From assembly GCF_900105755.1 (NCBI RefSeq), contig NZ_FNTQ01000001.1, positions 4,588,001 to 4,652,000 on the forward strand: DNA of 64,000 nt, given 5' to 3'. The notes beneath the pieces were generated by a model, which was given only the letters and a program-made list of their open reading frames with translations, was not told where the DNA came from and made no database searches. Shown here one piece after another: positions 1 through 8,399 of this stretch; positions within the stretch are counted from its first letter, which is position 1; every line of letters begins with the position of its first letter. Source of the DNA: Streptomyces sp. Ag109_O5-10. GTDB taxonomy: Bacteria; Actinomycetota; Actinomycetes; Streptomycetales; Streptomycetaceae. Made by a program: the position numbers and the translations under genes.

Positions 1-671
1 ACGCCGCCACAGCCCCCGGCGACGCCGCCACAGCCCCCGGCGACGCCGCAACGACCTCCCTCGCCAAGGCCAACCTCACCGGCACCCACGCCGCCACCTA
101 CCTCGTCCTCGACCGCTCCGCGAGCATGCGCGGCTACTACAAGGACGGCTCCGCCGCGGCCCTCGCCGACCAGACCCTCGCCCTCGCCACCCGCCTCACC
201 CCGGACGGCGAGACCCCCTCCGTCCACGTCGTCTTCTTCTCCACCGAGGTCGACGGCACCACCGACCTCACCCCCGCCTCCCCCGAGAACGCGATCGACG
301 AGGCGCACGCCGGCCTCGGCCGCATGGGCCGTACCAGCTACCACGCGGCCGTCGAAGCCGTACTCGCGCACTACGACAAGCACCACGGCAAGGACGCCGG
401 CAAGGACGGCGCCCCCGCCCTCGTCGTCTTCCAGACCGACGGCGCCCCGGACGCGAAGACCCCCGCCACCCAGGCCCTCACGGACGCCGCGAAGTCCCAC
501 CCCTCGGTCTTCTTCTCCTTCGTCGCGTTCGGCGAGCACGAGAACAAGGCCTTCGACTACCTCCGCAAGCTGAAGACCGACAACACGGCCTTCTTCCACG
601 CGGGCCCGACCCCTCTGGAGCTCACGGACGCGGAGCTCTACGACGGCATCCTGATCGACTGGCGCCCGTAA
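1..671 (+). CDS. vWA-domain protein, 3' portion (5' end outside window)
   Basis: The reading frame is open from base 3 to the TAA at 669-671 and has no start in the window, so about 222 C-terminal residues are present. It opens with an Ala/Thr/Pro/Gly/Asp linker in which a 7-residue unit (ATAPGDA) is repeated. A von Willebrand factor A domain follows. The MIDAS triad D-R-S-A-S is encoded at 111-125, and a second metal-site segment (QTDG) lies in the middle. vWA proteins of this kind in Streptomyces often accompany TerD-type tellurium/stress proteins, but no TerD domain is visible in this part. An internal ATG at 126 lies inside the MIDAS motif and cannot be the real start. Exact role unknown. 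Confidence 0.85.
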   Translation, partial: AATAPGDAATAPGDAATTSLAKANLTGTHAATYLVLDRSASMRGYYKDGSAAALADQTLALATRLTPDGETPSVHVVFFSTEVDGTTDLTPASPENAIDEAHAGLGRMGRTSYHAAVEAVLAHYDKHHGKDAGKDGAPALVVFQTDGAPDAKTPATQALTDAAKSHPSVFFSFVAFGEHENKAFDYLRKLKTDNTAFFHAGPTPLELTDAELYDGILIDWRP

Positions 672-694
672 GCACCGCCCGCAGCGCCCACCCC

Positions 695-740
695 TGTGCC
701 GCCCGCTTCTCACCCAATAAAACGGGAAGCGGGCGGCATA
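695..740 (+). terminator. Hairpin terminator after the vWA gene
   Basis: A 13-bp perfect stem (697-709 with 726-738), extended by two weaker pairs, encloses a 16-nt loop. It lies 25 bases after the vWA stop and upstream of metG. There is no U tract, which is common for Streptomyces terminators. Confidence 0.7.
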
Positions 741-805
741 CACATGTCGGCTACGATTTCAAGGTTCGCAATAGCAGCAACAGACCGACCTGGGAGCAGC
801 CCCCG

Positions 806-2524
806 ATGGCTCGACACCTCATCACCAGCGCCCTTCCGTACATCAACGGGATCAAGCACCTGGGCAACATGGTGGGGTCCATGCTCCCGGCGGACGTGTA
901 CTCCCGGTACCTCCGCCAGCGCGGCCACGACGTCCTGTACATCTGCGCCACGGACGAGCACGGCACCCCCGCCGAGCTCGCCGCGAAGGAGCAGGGCCTC
1001 CCGGTGGACGAGTTCTGCGCCCAGGCGCACGACGCGCAGAAGGCGGTCTACGACGGCTTCGCACTCGCGTTCGACTACTTCGGCCGGAGTTCCTCCCCCG
1101 AGAACCGCGAGATCACCCAGCACTTCGCCCGCCGCCTGAACGAGAACGGCTTCATCGAGGAGCGGTCGATCCGCCAGGTGTACTCCCCGGTCGACGGCCG
1201 TTTCCTCCCGGACCGCTACGTCGAGGGCACCTGCCCGCACTGCGGCTACGACAAGGCCCGCGGCGACCAGTGCGAGAACTGCACCCGCGTCCTGGACCCG
1301 ACCGACCTGATCAACCCGCGCTCGGCCATCTCCGGCTCCACCGACCTGGAGATCCGCGAGACCAAGCACCTCTTCCTCCTCCAGTCCAAGCTGGAGAACG
1401 AGGTCCGCGAGTGGGTCTCGAAGCACGACAAGGACTGGCCGCAGCTGGCCTCCTCGATCGCCCACAAGTGGCTGACCGAGGGCCTGCACGACCGCGCGAT
1501 CACCCGCGACCTGGACTGGGGCGTGCCGGTCCCGGCCGACACCTGGCCGGAGCTGGCGGCCGAGGGCAAGGTCTTCTACGTCTGGTTCGACGCCCCGATC
1601 GAGTACATCGGCGCGACGAAGGAGTGGGCCGACCAGGACCCGGAGAACCGCGACTGGAAGTCCTGGTGGTACGACGTCGACACCGACGTCCGCTACACGG
1701 AGTTCATGGCGAAGGACAACGTCCCCTTCCACACGGTGATGTTCCCGGCCACCGAGCTCGGCGTCCGCGAGCCGTGGAAGAAGGTCGACTACGTCAAGGC
1801 CTTCAACTGGCTGACGTACTACGGCGGCAAGTTCTCCACCTCGCAGAAGCGCGGCGTCTTCACCGACCAGGCCCTGGACATCCTCCCCGCCGACTACTGG
1901 CGCTACTTCCTCATCGCCAACGCCCCCGAGTCGGACGACTCGTCCTTCACCTGGGAGCACTTCACGGCGACGGTGAACAAGGACCTGGCCGACACCCTCG
2001 GCAACTTCGTCAACCGCGTCCTGTCGTTCTCGAGGAAGCGCTTCGGCGACGACGTCCCGGCCGGCGGCACCCCGGGCGAGGCGGAGGCGAAGCTCGGCGA
2101 TGAGATCGCCGCGCTGCTCGCCGAGTACGAGTCCCACATGGAGTCCCTCCAGTTCCGCAAGGCCGCCGCGGCCCTGCGCGCCCTGTGGTCGGCCGGCAAC
2201 TCCTACCTGGAGGAGAAGGCCCCCTGGCTGGAGATCAAGACCGACAAGGACGGCGCGGCCCTGACCCTGCGCACCGCGATGAACCTGATCCACCTCTACG
2301 CGGTGGTCTCGGAGCCCTTCATCCCGGCGACGGCGAAGACGATGCGCGAGGCGTTCGCCCTCGCCGACGACACCGCGACCTGGGTCACCGCCGACGAGGC
2401 GAAGGCACTGACCGCCGTCTCGGCCGGCACCCCCTTCACCGTCCCCCCGGTCCTGTTCGCGAAGCTCACGGACGAGGACCTGGAGACGTACAAGACCCGC
2501 TTCGGCGGCGAGCCCACCGCGTAA
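806..2524 (+). CDS. metG: methionyl-tRNA synthetase
   Basis: The 572-residue cytoplasmic class I aminoacyl-tRNA synthetase charges tRNA-Met with methionine. The HIGH-type signature appears as PYINGIKHLGN (residues 11-21). A zinc knuckle has cysteines at about 143, 146, 156 and 159. The KMSKS-type loop reads KFSTSQ starting at residue 342. The helical anticodon-binding domain fills the C-terminal third. There is no C-terminal tRNA-binding extension, so the length fits the shorter actinobacterial form. The ATG at 806 is preceded by GGGAG at 792-796 with a 9-base spacer. It is monocistronic, with a hairpin on each side. Confidence 0.97.
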   Translation: MARHLITSALPYINGIKHLGNMVGSMLPADVYSRYLRQRGHDVLYICATDEHGTPAELAAKEQGLPVDEFCAQAHDAQKAVYDGFALAFDYFGRSSSPENREITQHFARRLNENGFIEERSIRQVYSPVDGRFLPDRYVEGTCPHCGYDKARGDQCENCTRVLDPTDLINPRSAISGSTDLEIRETKHLFLLQSKLENEVREWVSKHDKDWPQLASSIAHKWLTEGLHDRAITRDLDWGVPVPADTWPELAAEGKVFYVWFDAPIEYIGATKEWADQDPENRDWKSWWYDVDTDVRYTEFMAKDNVPFHTVMFPATELGVREPWKKVDYVKAFNWLTYYGGKFSTSQKRGVFTDQALDILPADYWRYFLIANAPESDDSSFTWEHFTATVNKDLADTLGNFVNRVLSFSRKRFGDDVPAGGTPGEAEAKLGDEIAALLAEYESHMESLQFRKAAAALRALWSAGNSYLEEKAPWLEIKTDKDGAALTLRTAMNLIHLYAVVSEPFIPATAKTMREAFALADDTATWVTADEAKALTAVSAGTPFTVPPVLFAKLTDEDLETYKTRFGGEPTA

Positions 2525-2548
2525 CCCCACGCCCCGCCCCACCCCGAA

Positions 2549-2579
2549 GGGCCGGCAGGAGCACCCCTCCCGCCGGCCC
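2549..2579 (+). terminator. metG terminator
   Basis: Arms 2549-2561 and 2567-2579 pair at 12 of 13 positions around a 5-nt loop, 24 bases after the metG stop. Confidence 0.7.
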
Positions 2580-2772
2580 GGGGCCGCGCCGTACGTCCGA
2601 AGTGCTGGGGCGGCCCGCCGGGGCGGGCTTCAGTCCTCCGTGGTTGTGGAGATCGAAACGGTTGCCGTGAATTTTTCTGCGGTGTGGTGCCCATCCCGGA
2701 AGTGAGCGGCGAAAGTTGACCGGGGCAGCCGTTCCCGGACGCCCCGACAGCCGCATGTCCACCACGCATCCG

Positions 2773-2778
2773 TATGGT
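2773..2778 (+). promoter_or_regulatory. Possible -10 box (TATGGT) of a leaderless transcript
   Basis: TATGGT ends 6 bases before the ATG at 2785, the spacing expected when transcription begins at the start codon. No convincing -35 element is visible. It supports 2785 over the upstream in-frame ATG codons at 2716 and 2755. Confidence 0.3.
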
Positions 2779-2784
2779 TTCGCC

Positions 2785-3261
2785 ATGGCAATCCCAGATC
2801 TCATCCCGATCGCCTACGAGCCCCATGGCCGTACCGAGGCCATCGGTCATTACACCGGCGGGCAGTTCCTGGCGTCGGTCACCTACGCGTTCCCCGAGGG
2901 GTTCCGGCTCGACGAGGGCTGGGAGGAGCGGAAACGGCTCTACTCGGTGCTGCATCTCTTCGACGCCGAGGGCACCTACCGCGACTCGCAGATCTGGTGC
3001 GCGGGCAGCTGGGCCGAGCAGCAGCTCGATCCGGACGGCGCCGACTCCGTGCTGACGCGGGCCCGCGCCCACCTGGCGGGCATGCTGCGCAGCCTGCCGA
3101 GGCGGACGTACACGGACATCGCGATACGCCCGTTCCAGCTCAGGATGGACGGCGTGTTCTTCGGCCTGGTAGCGAAGGACGACGAGGACGGCGGATGGGC
3201 CGAGCTCTACCCGGACCACCTGGGCTTCGGCGAGCCCTGGGACGGCCGGTACGACACCTGA
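2785..3261 (+). CDS. Hypothetical protein, 158 aa
   Basis: Small soluble protein of unknown function with no signal peptide or membrane segment. It is rich in aromatic and acidic residues (for example YAFPEGF near the N terminus and the C-terminal HLGFGEPWDGRYDT). The codon bias is normal for the window, which supports a real gene. In-frame ATGs at 2716 and 2755 would add 23 or 10 residues. The 2785 start is chosen because conserved-looking sequence begins there and a TATGGT box sits just upstream. It stands alone between the metG terminator and a decayed dioxygenase gene on the other strand. I do not recognise the family. Confidence 0.7.
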   Translation: MAIPDLIPIAYEPHGRTEAIGHYTGGQFLASVTYAFPEGFRLDEGWEERKRLYSVLHLFDAEGTYRDSQIWCAGSWAEQQLDPDGADSVLTRARAHLAGMLRSLPRRTYTDIAIRPFQLRMDGVFFGLVAKDDEDGGWAELYPDHLGFGEPWDGRYDT

Positions 3262-3351
3262 CACCGTGCGGGCAGGTCCTGCTGCCGGCCGCCCCTGGGA
3301 CCGCCCCGCTCCGACGCCGGCGAGGGCGGTCTCACTCGTGCCCCGCCGGTG

Positions 3352-3972
3352 TCAGCCGTTGTTCGTCTCGTCCGGTTCGACGCCCAGGGTCAGGTGGGCG
3401 CGGACACCGCGGGCGATGTGGTGGCGGTCGTAGCCGAGGTGGAGCAGGCCGCCCGCGTGGCCGTTGCCCGGATAGATGGTGTCCTCGTCGAGGGTGGTGC
3501 GGGTGGTGGTGTTGCTCGCGTACGGTTCCACGGCGGCCGACAGCAGGACCGGCTTCTCGTCGAAGAAGAGCTGACCGGTGTGGCAGGTGTGGCCGCCTTC
3601 GTAGCCGGCGTCCGTCCACTCGCCGTCCACTTGCGACTTGACGTGGATGTGGACGCACCGGCCCTGGTACCAGCCGGGGAGGACGGTCCTGAAGGCGACC
3701 TGCCCGTTCCGGTCCGTGTGCCAGGTGCCGCGCAGGTAGCGCGTGTCGTCGGTCGGCTCCTGGTGGCCGCCGCCACCGCCGGGCGGAGGGCCGGCCCTCG
3801 ACAAGCTCGGAGGTCAGCGTGTAGCAGGCGTCTTCCGAGACTGAGGGCGAGGCCTCGGTGCCGGCACCACCGCGGTGACGGCCACGCTGCCCGCCGCCAG
3901 GTCCGTCCGGCGGGCCGACTTTCCGCTCTTTTCCGGGGATTGAGCGTCTGTGGGGGTGGGGGTGTCTGTCAT
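3352..3972 (-). pseudogene. Decayed intradiol (catechol-type) dioxygenase
   Basis: Three frames on the minus strand together resemble one secreted intradiol dioxygenase. Frame one starts at the ATG 3972-3970 and has a twin-arginine-like leader (KSARRTDLAAG). A frameshift then leads to a second frame with CYTLTSELVEG, the usual start of the mature domain. Another shift, with loss of some 60-80 codons, leads to the third frame (from about 3804), which holds GGHQEPTDD, the PGWYQGR tyrosine and the VHIHVK histidines. In the family the iron is held by two Tyr and two His. The segment with the first Tyr (the DIWH...Y region) is gone, so the enzyme cannot be functional as read. Sequencing error could explain the frameshifts but not the missing segment. 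Confidence 0.75.
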
Positions 3973-4126
3973 GGTCAGAGACCGTAGACAAGTCCGGCCC
4001 GGTGCGAACATCGGAGAGAGCTGTGAATCAGGAGGCGCGAGCGAAAGTCTGGCAACAAACGCTGCTTTCAAGCCGCCCCGCGGTCATATCCGGGCTAGGA
4101 TGTCGCGCCATCTGATCAGTTGAGCA

Positions 4127-6382
4127 ATGACAATGTTGTCAGATGCTCATATGCGTGGGGGGCCTTTGAACAGGGCAGTGATCGTAGGCATTGACAGTTA
4201 CCCGGGCGCGCCGTTATTCGGGTGCGTGAACGACGCCAAGGACGTGGCAGATTGCCTGTCTCTTGAACAGTACGACTTCGACAGCAAGTTGTTGTTGAAC
4301 GGTCAGGCCACCCGCAGCAGCATCCTGCGGAACCTGCACGAACTGGCCTACGGGGAAGAGGAAGGCGGCACGCTCGTCTTCTACTTCGCCGGCCACGGGC
4401 AGGTGCTGGGCCAGGCGGGACATCTGGTCACTCACGACGCCGAGAGGTTCGATCCCGGCATATCGCTGAGCCAACTGGCACAGATCATGGAATCGGCCAG
4501 CCGTAACTTCGACCACGTGGTCACCATTCTCGACTGCTGCCACTCGGGCTCCGCCTACAGCTGGTCGAACAGCAGGCCGCTCCAGGCGGGGGACATCGAG
4601 CGCGAGGTCCCCACGGTGAACGAGAGCCGCTGCATCCTTGCCGCCTGCCGCCCCGAGGAGTCGGCGGAGGAGCGGCGCGGGCACGGTGTCTTCACCGACG
4701 CCCTGACGAGCGCGCTGCTCGGCGACGCCGTGAACTGGAACGGCGAGGTCACGTTGCTCGGTGTCTTCGAGCACATCAGCGCCAGTCTCTCGACGGAGTT
4801 GCAGACCCCCGTCTTCAAGGGCGACATCGCCGGCACAGTGGTACTCGGCTCGGGCTTCGACAGGCGCGAAGGGCCGCCCATCGACAAGAGCGAGCTGGCC
4901 CAGAACCTCGCCAAGGCGCACCACCTTGTCGACCAGTACCACTACCTCCAGCTCACCGAGCTGTCCGAGCGCAACGTCCGGCTGCAGCAGGGCGCCAGGA
5001 AGTGCTCCATCAAGCTGGAGCCGGTCGTGCACTGGTTCGAGGAGACCGAGAAGGCGCTCCCGGACCTAAAGCGGCACGCTGACTGGACGAACCTGGTCGC
5101 CCGGGTGCGGGAGTTCCGGAAGAACCTCGCCGACATCAGCGTCGGTGAGCTGACTCGCTTCGGCCGGGTCGTCCGTCACCTCGGGCACGGTGGGTACGGC
5201 CACGTATGGGAGCTGGAGGACGACGGCGGAGCGCGCTATGCCATGAAGATCTTTCACGGCAATGAGCTGGACGACGAGGTCAAGGTCCGTCGCTTCGCGA
5301 ACGGCTACAACAACATGCGGAAGCTGGAGCATCCGTACATCGTGCGCGTCCATGAAATGCTGGCCGCTCCTTACGGGTTCCTCATGGATTCCATCGCCGG
5401 GGACAATCTGAGAAAGGCGTACATCGACCGCAACGATCCGGAATCCGTCCTCCAGTTGATGATCGACATCTGTGAGACCGTGCAGCATGCACATTCACAA
5501 CAGGTCAGGCACCGGGACATAAAACCCGAGAACATCATCGCCGCCTACAGCGACCGGGGCCGGCTCGTCCCTTACCTGACCGACTTCGATCTCGCCTACC
5601 ACGAGACGAACCGGACGGTCACGACGAACATCGGCGTCGGCGGCGTGATCAACTATGCCGCTCCTGAGCAGTTGTTCGAGCCCAACGCAAGGACGGCCCG
5701 GAGCGAGACGGTGGACGTCTTCAGTCTCGCTCAGCTGATGTTCTTCGTCATCACGGGACGGGACCCCAGCGGTGAGAACTTCGCCAAGAATCTGGAGATC
5801 CTGACGCACGACCTCGGCAGTTGGGTGGACGACCGGGCCGCCAAGACCCTCATCGAGCTGTACCGGTCCTCCACCTCGAAGCAGCCGAGCGAGCGGCCGC
5901 AGACCGTGGTGGACTTCGTGAGCGAGCTGCGCCACGCGGAGTCCGTCATCCAGGTCGCCAGCGGCACCGACAAGATCATGGAGGAGGATTTCTGCCGCCG
6001 GGTCGGCCAGCTGTACGCGGGGCTCAACAACTACTCCGCCACCGAGGGCGAGTGCCGGATGAACAGCCGGTCGGGCCAGGTGGAGATCGTGGTGCGATTC
6101 AAAAACGTCAGCAGCAAGGGAGAGGCGTCCCTGGAGCTGGAGTGCTCCGTCACCGACAAGCTCCCGGTGCCGTCGCTGAAGTCCGGACGCTCCGCCCGCG
6201 AGTCCATCAACATCCGTCTGGACAAGATCGTCGCAAGGCTTCCCGGAGTTCGGCGACACGCCGGCAACAAGGGCGCCTACCAGGTGTACCTCTCCGTCGA
6301 CGACGTCACGCTGGACGTGGCCGGCGTGGCCTGGGTGGCGGACGTCATCGCGAAGGCGGTCGCCGGTATCGAGCAGTGGTGA
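4127..6382 (+). CDS. Caspase-like (peptidase C14) - Ser/Thr protein kinase fusion
   Basis: The 751-residue cytoplasmic protein joins two catalytic domains. Residues about 14-243 are a caspase/metacaspase fold with the dyad His90 (FYFAGHG) and Cys138 (LDCCHSG). Residues about 345-600 are a protein kinase with glycine loop LGHGGYGHV (352-360), Lys374, HRDIKPEN (462-469), a DFD variant of DFG at 486-488 and APE at 512-514, so all catalytic residues are present. A region of about 60 residues links the domains. The last 150 residues are an unrecognised alpha/beta domain with no membrane segment. Possible starts are the ATGs at 4127, 4133 and 4151; none has a clear ribosome site. Leu30 is a TTA codon (4214-4216), which in Streptomyces ties translation to the bldA tRNA. 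The gene stands alone. A conflict-system or cell-death role is inferred from the architecture only. Confidence 0.93.
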   Translation: MTMLSDAHMRGGPLNRAVIVGIDSYPGAPLFGCVNDAKDVADCLSLEQYDFDSKLLLNGQATRSSILRNLHELAYGEEEGGTLVFYFAGHGQVLGQAGHLVTHDAERFDPGISLSQLAQIMESASRNFDHVVTILDCCHSGSAYSWSNSRPLQAGDIEREVPTVNESRCILAACRPEESAEERRGHGVFTDALTSALLGDAVNWNGEVTLLGVFEHISASLSTELQTPVFKGDIAGTVVLGSGFDRREGPPIDKSELAQNLAKAHHLVDQYHYLQLTELSERNVRLQQGARKCSIKLEPVVHWFEETEKALPDLKRHADWTNLVARVREFRKNLADISVGELTRFGRVVRHLGHGGYGHVWELEDDGGARYAMKIFHGNELDDEVKVRRFANGYNNMRKLEHPYIVRVHEMLAAPYGFLMDSIAGDNLRKAYIDRNDPESVLQLMIDICETVQHAHSQQVRHRDIKPENIIAAYSDRGRLVPYLTDFDLAYHETNRTVTTNIGVGGVINYAAPEQLFEPNARTARSETVDVFSLAQLMFFVITGRDPSGENFAKNLEILTHDLGSWVDDRAAKTLIELYRSSTSKQPSERPQTVVDFVSELRHAESVIQVASGTDKIMEEDFCRRVGQLYAGLNNYSATEGECRMNSRSGQVEIVVRFKNVSSKGEASLELECSVTDKLPVPSLKSGRSARESINIRLDKIVARLPGVRRHAGNKGAYQVYLSVDDVTLDVAGVAWVADVIAKAVAGIEQW

Positions 6383-6392
6383 TACACCGACA

Positions 6393-6435
6393 GGCCGGTG
6401 CCCCGGGGACCGTACTGGTCCCCGGGGCACCGGCC
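6393..6435. terminator. Bidirectional terminator between the caspase-kinase gene and aspS
   Basis: A 19-bp perfect stem (6393-6411 with 6417-6435) closes on a 5-nt loop exactly between two convergent genes, so it can serve both strands. Confidence 0.85.
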
Positions 6436-6452
6436 CGCCTCGTTGAGGTGCC

Positions 6453-8216
6453 TTACTTCGGCTGCGGCTTCCGGATGGAGAGGTGCAGCTCGCGCAGGCG
6501 GCTCTCCTCCAGCTCGGTCGGGGCGCCCATCATCAGGTCCTGGGCGTTGCCGTTGAGCGGGAAGGCGATGGTCTCGCGGATGTTGGGCTCGTCGGCGAGG
6601 AGCATCACGATGCGGTCGACGCCCGGGGCGATGCCGCCGTGCGGGGGGGCGCCGAAGCGGAACGCGCGGAGCATGCCGGCGAACTCGCGCTCGACGGTCT
6701 CCTCGTCGTAGCCCGCGATGCCGAAGGCCTTGAGCATGATGTCGGGCTCGTGGTTCCGGATGGCACCGGAGGACAGCTCGACGCCGTTGCAGACGATGTC
6801 GTACTGCCAGGCGAGGATGTCCAGCGGGTCCTGGGTCTCCAGGGCCTCCATGCCGCCCTGGGGCATGGAGAACGGGTTGTGCGAGAAGTCGATCTTCCCG
6901 GTCTCCTCGTCCTTCTCGAACATCGGGAAGTCGACGATCCAGCAGAACCGGAAGACGTTCTCCTCGAAGTGCCCGGAGCGCTTGGCCGCCTCGACCCGGA
7001 CCGCGCCCATGATCTTGGAGACCTCGTCGAACTCGCCCGCGCCGAAGAAGACGGCGTGCCCGGCGGCCAGCTGGAGACGCTTGGTGAGCTCGGCGACGTT
7101 GTCCTCGGTGAGGAACTTGGCGATCGGGCCGGTCAGCGAGCCGTCCTCGCCGACGCGGACCCAGGCCAGGCCCTTGGCGCCCTGCGAGACCGCGTAGTCG
7201 CCGAGCTGGTCGAAGAACTTGCGGGGCTGGTCCTGGACCGCCGGGACCGGCAGCGCGCGCACGTGCTTGCCGGCGAAGGCCTTGAACTCCGAGCCCTCGA
7301 AGATGTCGGTGATGTCGACGAGCTCCAGCTGGGCGCGGAGGTCCGGCTTGTCGGAGCCGTACTTCAGCATCGCCTCGCGGAACGGGATCCGCGGGAAGGG
7401 CGAGGTGACGTGGCGGCCGTTGCCGAACTCCTCGAAGAGCTCGGTCATGAGCCGCTCGATGGGCCGGAAGACGTCCTCCTGCTCGACGAAGCTCATCTCG
7501 ACGTCGAGCTGGTAGAACTCGCCGGGCGAGCGGTCGGCGCGGGCGTCCTCGTCGCGGAAGCAGGGCGCGATCTGGAAGTAGCGGTCGAAGCCGGAGATCA
7601 TCAGCAGCTGCTTGAACTGCTGCGGGGCCTGCGGCAGCGCGTAGAACTTGCCCGGGTGCAGGCGGGAGGGGACCACGAAGTCACGGGCGCCCTCGGGGGA
7701 GGTCGCGGTGAGGATCGGGGTGGCCATCTCGTTGAAGCCGAGGGCGACCATCTTGTGGCGGATGGCGGAGATCACGGCCGTGCGCAGCATGATGTTGCGG
7801 TGCATGCGCTCGCGGCGCAGGTCCAGGAAGCGGTACTCCAGGCGCCGCTCCTCGTTGACCCCGTCCTCGGTGTTGATCGTGAAGGGCAGCGGGGCGGCCG
7901 CGCCGAGCAGCTCGACCTCGCCGACCTCGACCTCGACCTCACCGGTGGGCAGGTCGGCGTTGATGTTCTCGGTTCCACGTGAAACAACGCGGCCGTCGAC
8001 GCGGACCGTGGACTCCTTGGAGAGCTTGTCCAGGGCCTCGTAAGCGGCGGTGCCCGGGCGGGCGACGAGCTGCGTGATGCCGTAGTGGTCGCGCAGATCG
8101 ATGAAGAGGATGCCGCCCAGGTCGCGCCGATTGTGCAGCCAGCCACTCAGCCGGACGTCGGTGCCGACGTCAGAGGCGCGGAGCTGGCCGCAGGTGTGGG
8201 ACCTGTACCGATGCAT
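6453..8216 (-). CDS. aspS: aspartyl-tRNA synthetase
   Basis: The 587-residue class II aminoacyl-tRNA synthetase has an N-terminal OB-fold anticodon domain (SGWLHNRRDLGG), motif 2 (FRDEDARADR), the bacterial GAD insertion in the middle and motif 3 (GIAPGVDRIVMLL) near the end. The ATG at 8216 begins the conserved MHRYRSHTCG; in-frame extension further upstream is low-complexity and unlikely to be coding. A GAGGA element lies about 10 bases before this start. Whether the enzyme is discriminating or also charges tRNA-Asn cannot be told from the window. The coding sequence contains a near-perfect ParB site at 7972-7985. It converges on the caspase-kinase gene and diverges from the phosphatase gene at 8400. 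Confidence 0.97.
   Translation of the reverse strand: MHRYRSHTCGQLRASDVGTDVRLSGWLHNRRDLGGILFIDLRDHYGITQLVARPGTAAYEALDKLSKESTVRVDGRVVSRGTENINADLPTGEVEVEVGEVELLGAAAPLPFTINTEDGVNEERRLEYRFLDLRRERMHRNIMLRTAVISAIRHKMVALGFNEMATPILTATSPEGARDFVVPSRLHPGKFYALPQAPQQFKQLLMISGFDRYFQIAPCFRDEDARADRSPGEFYQLDVEMSFVEQEDVFRPIERLMTELFEEFGNGRHVTSPFPRIPFREAMLKYGSDKPDLRAQLELVDITDIFEGSEFKAFAGKHVRALPVPAVQDQPRKFFDQLGDYAVSQGAKGLAWVRVGEDGSLTGPIAKFLTEDNVAELTKRLQLAAGHAVFFGAGEFDEVSKIMGAVRVEAAKRSGHFEENVFRFCWIVDFPMFEKDEETGKIDFSHNPFSMPQGGMEALETQDPLDILAWQYDIVCNGVELSSGAIRNHEPDIMLKAFGIAGYDEETVEREFAGMLRAFRFGAPPHGGIAPGVDRIVMLLADEPNIRETIAFPLNGNAQDLMMGAPTELEESRLRELHLSIRKPQPK
7972..7985. promoter_or_regulatory. parS-like ParB site inside aspS
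   Basis: GTTCCACGTGAAAC matches the Streptomyces ParB site GTTTCACGTGAAAC at 13 of 14 positions. It encodes part of a VSRGT segment of AspRS. ParB nucleates on such sites around oriC to organise chromosome segregation. Confidence 0.7.
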
Positions 8217-8399
8217 CGTCGGGTGTTCCTCTTCTTCGTCTTCGTGGTCTGCCGAGGTGCTCGAGGTGCTCTCCTCGACCGGGACGGGCACAGGGCCCGG
8301 ACCCATCAAGGGTACCGGGCACCCAAAGATCGGCTCCCCACCATTAATGCGGCCCTGAAACAGTGGCACTCCGCGATCTCATCTTCTTAAAGTGGGGCA

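Noticed and set aside
710..2542. Long minus-strand frame across metG
   Set aside because: Shadow of metG caused by codon-position GC bias; no recognisable protein.
8217..8369. N-terminal extension of AspRS
   Set aside because: The added residues are Pro/Val/Glu low complexity, and the conserved protein begins at the ATG 8216, which has a ribosome site.
8217..8399. T-box or other riboswitch before aspS
   Set aside because: I see no T-box core sequence or suitable antiterminator in the divergent region.
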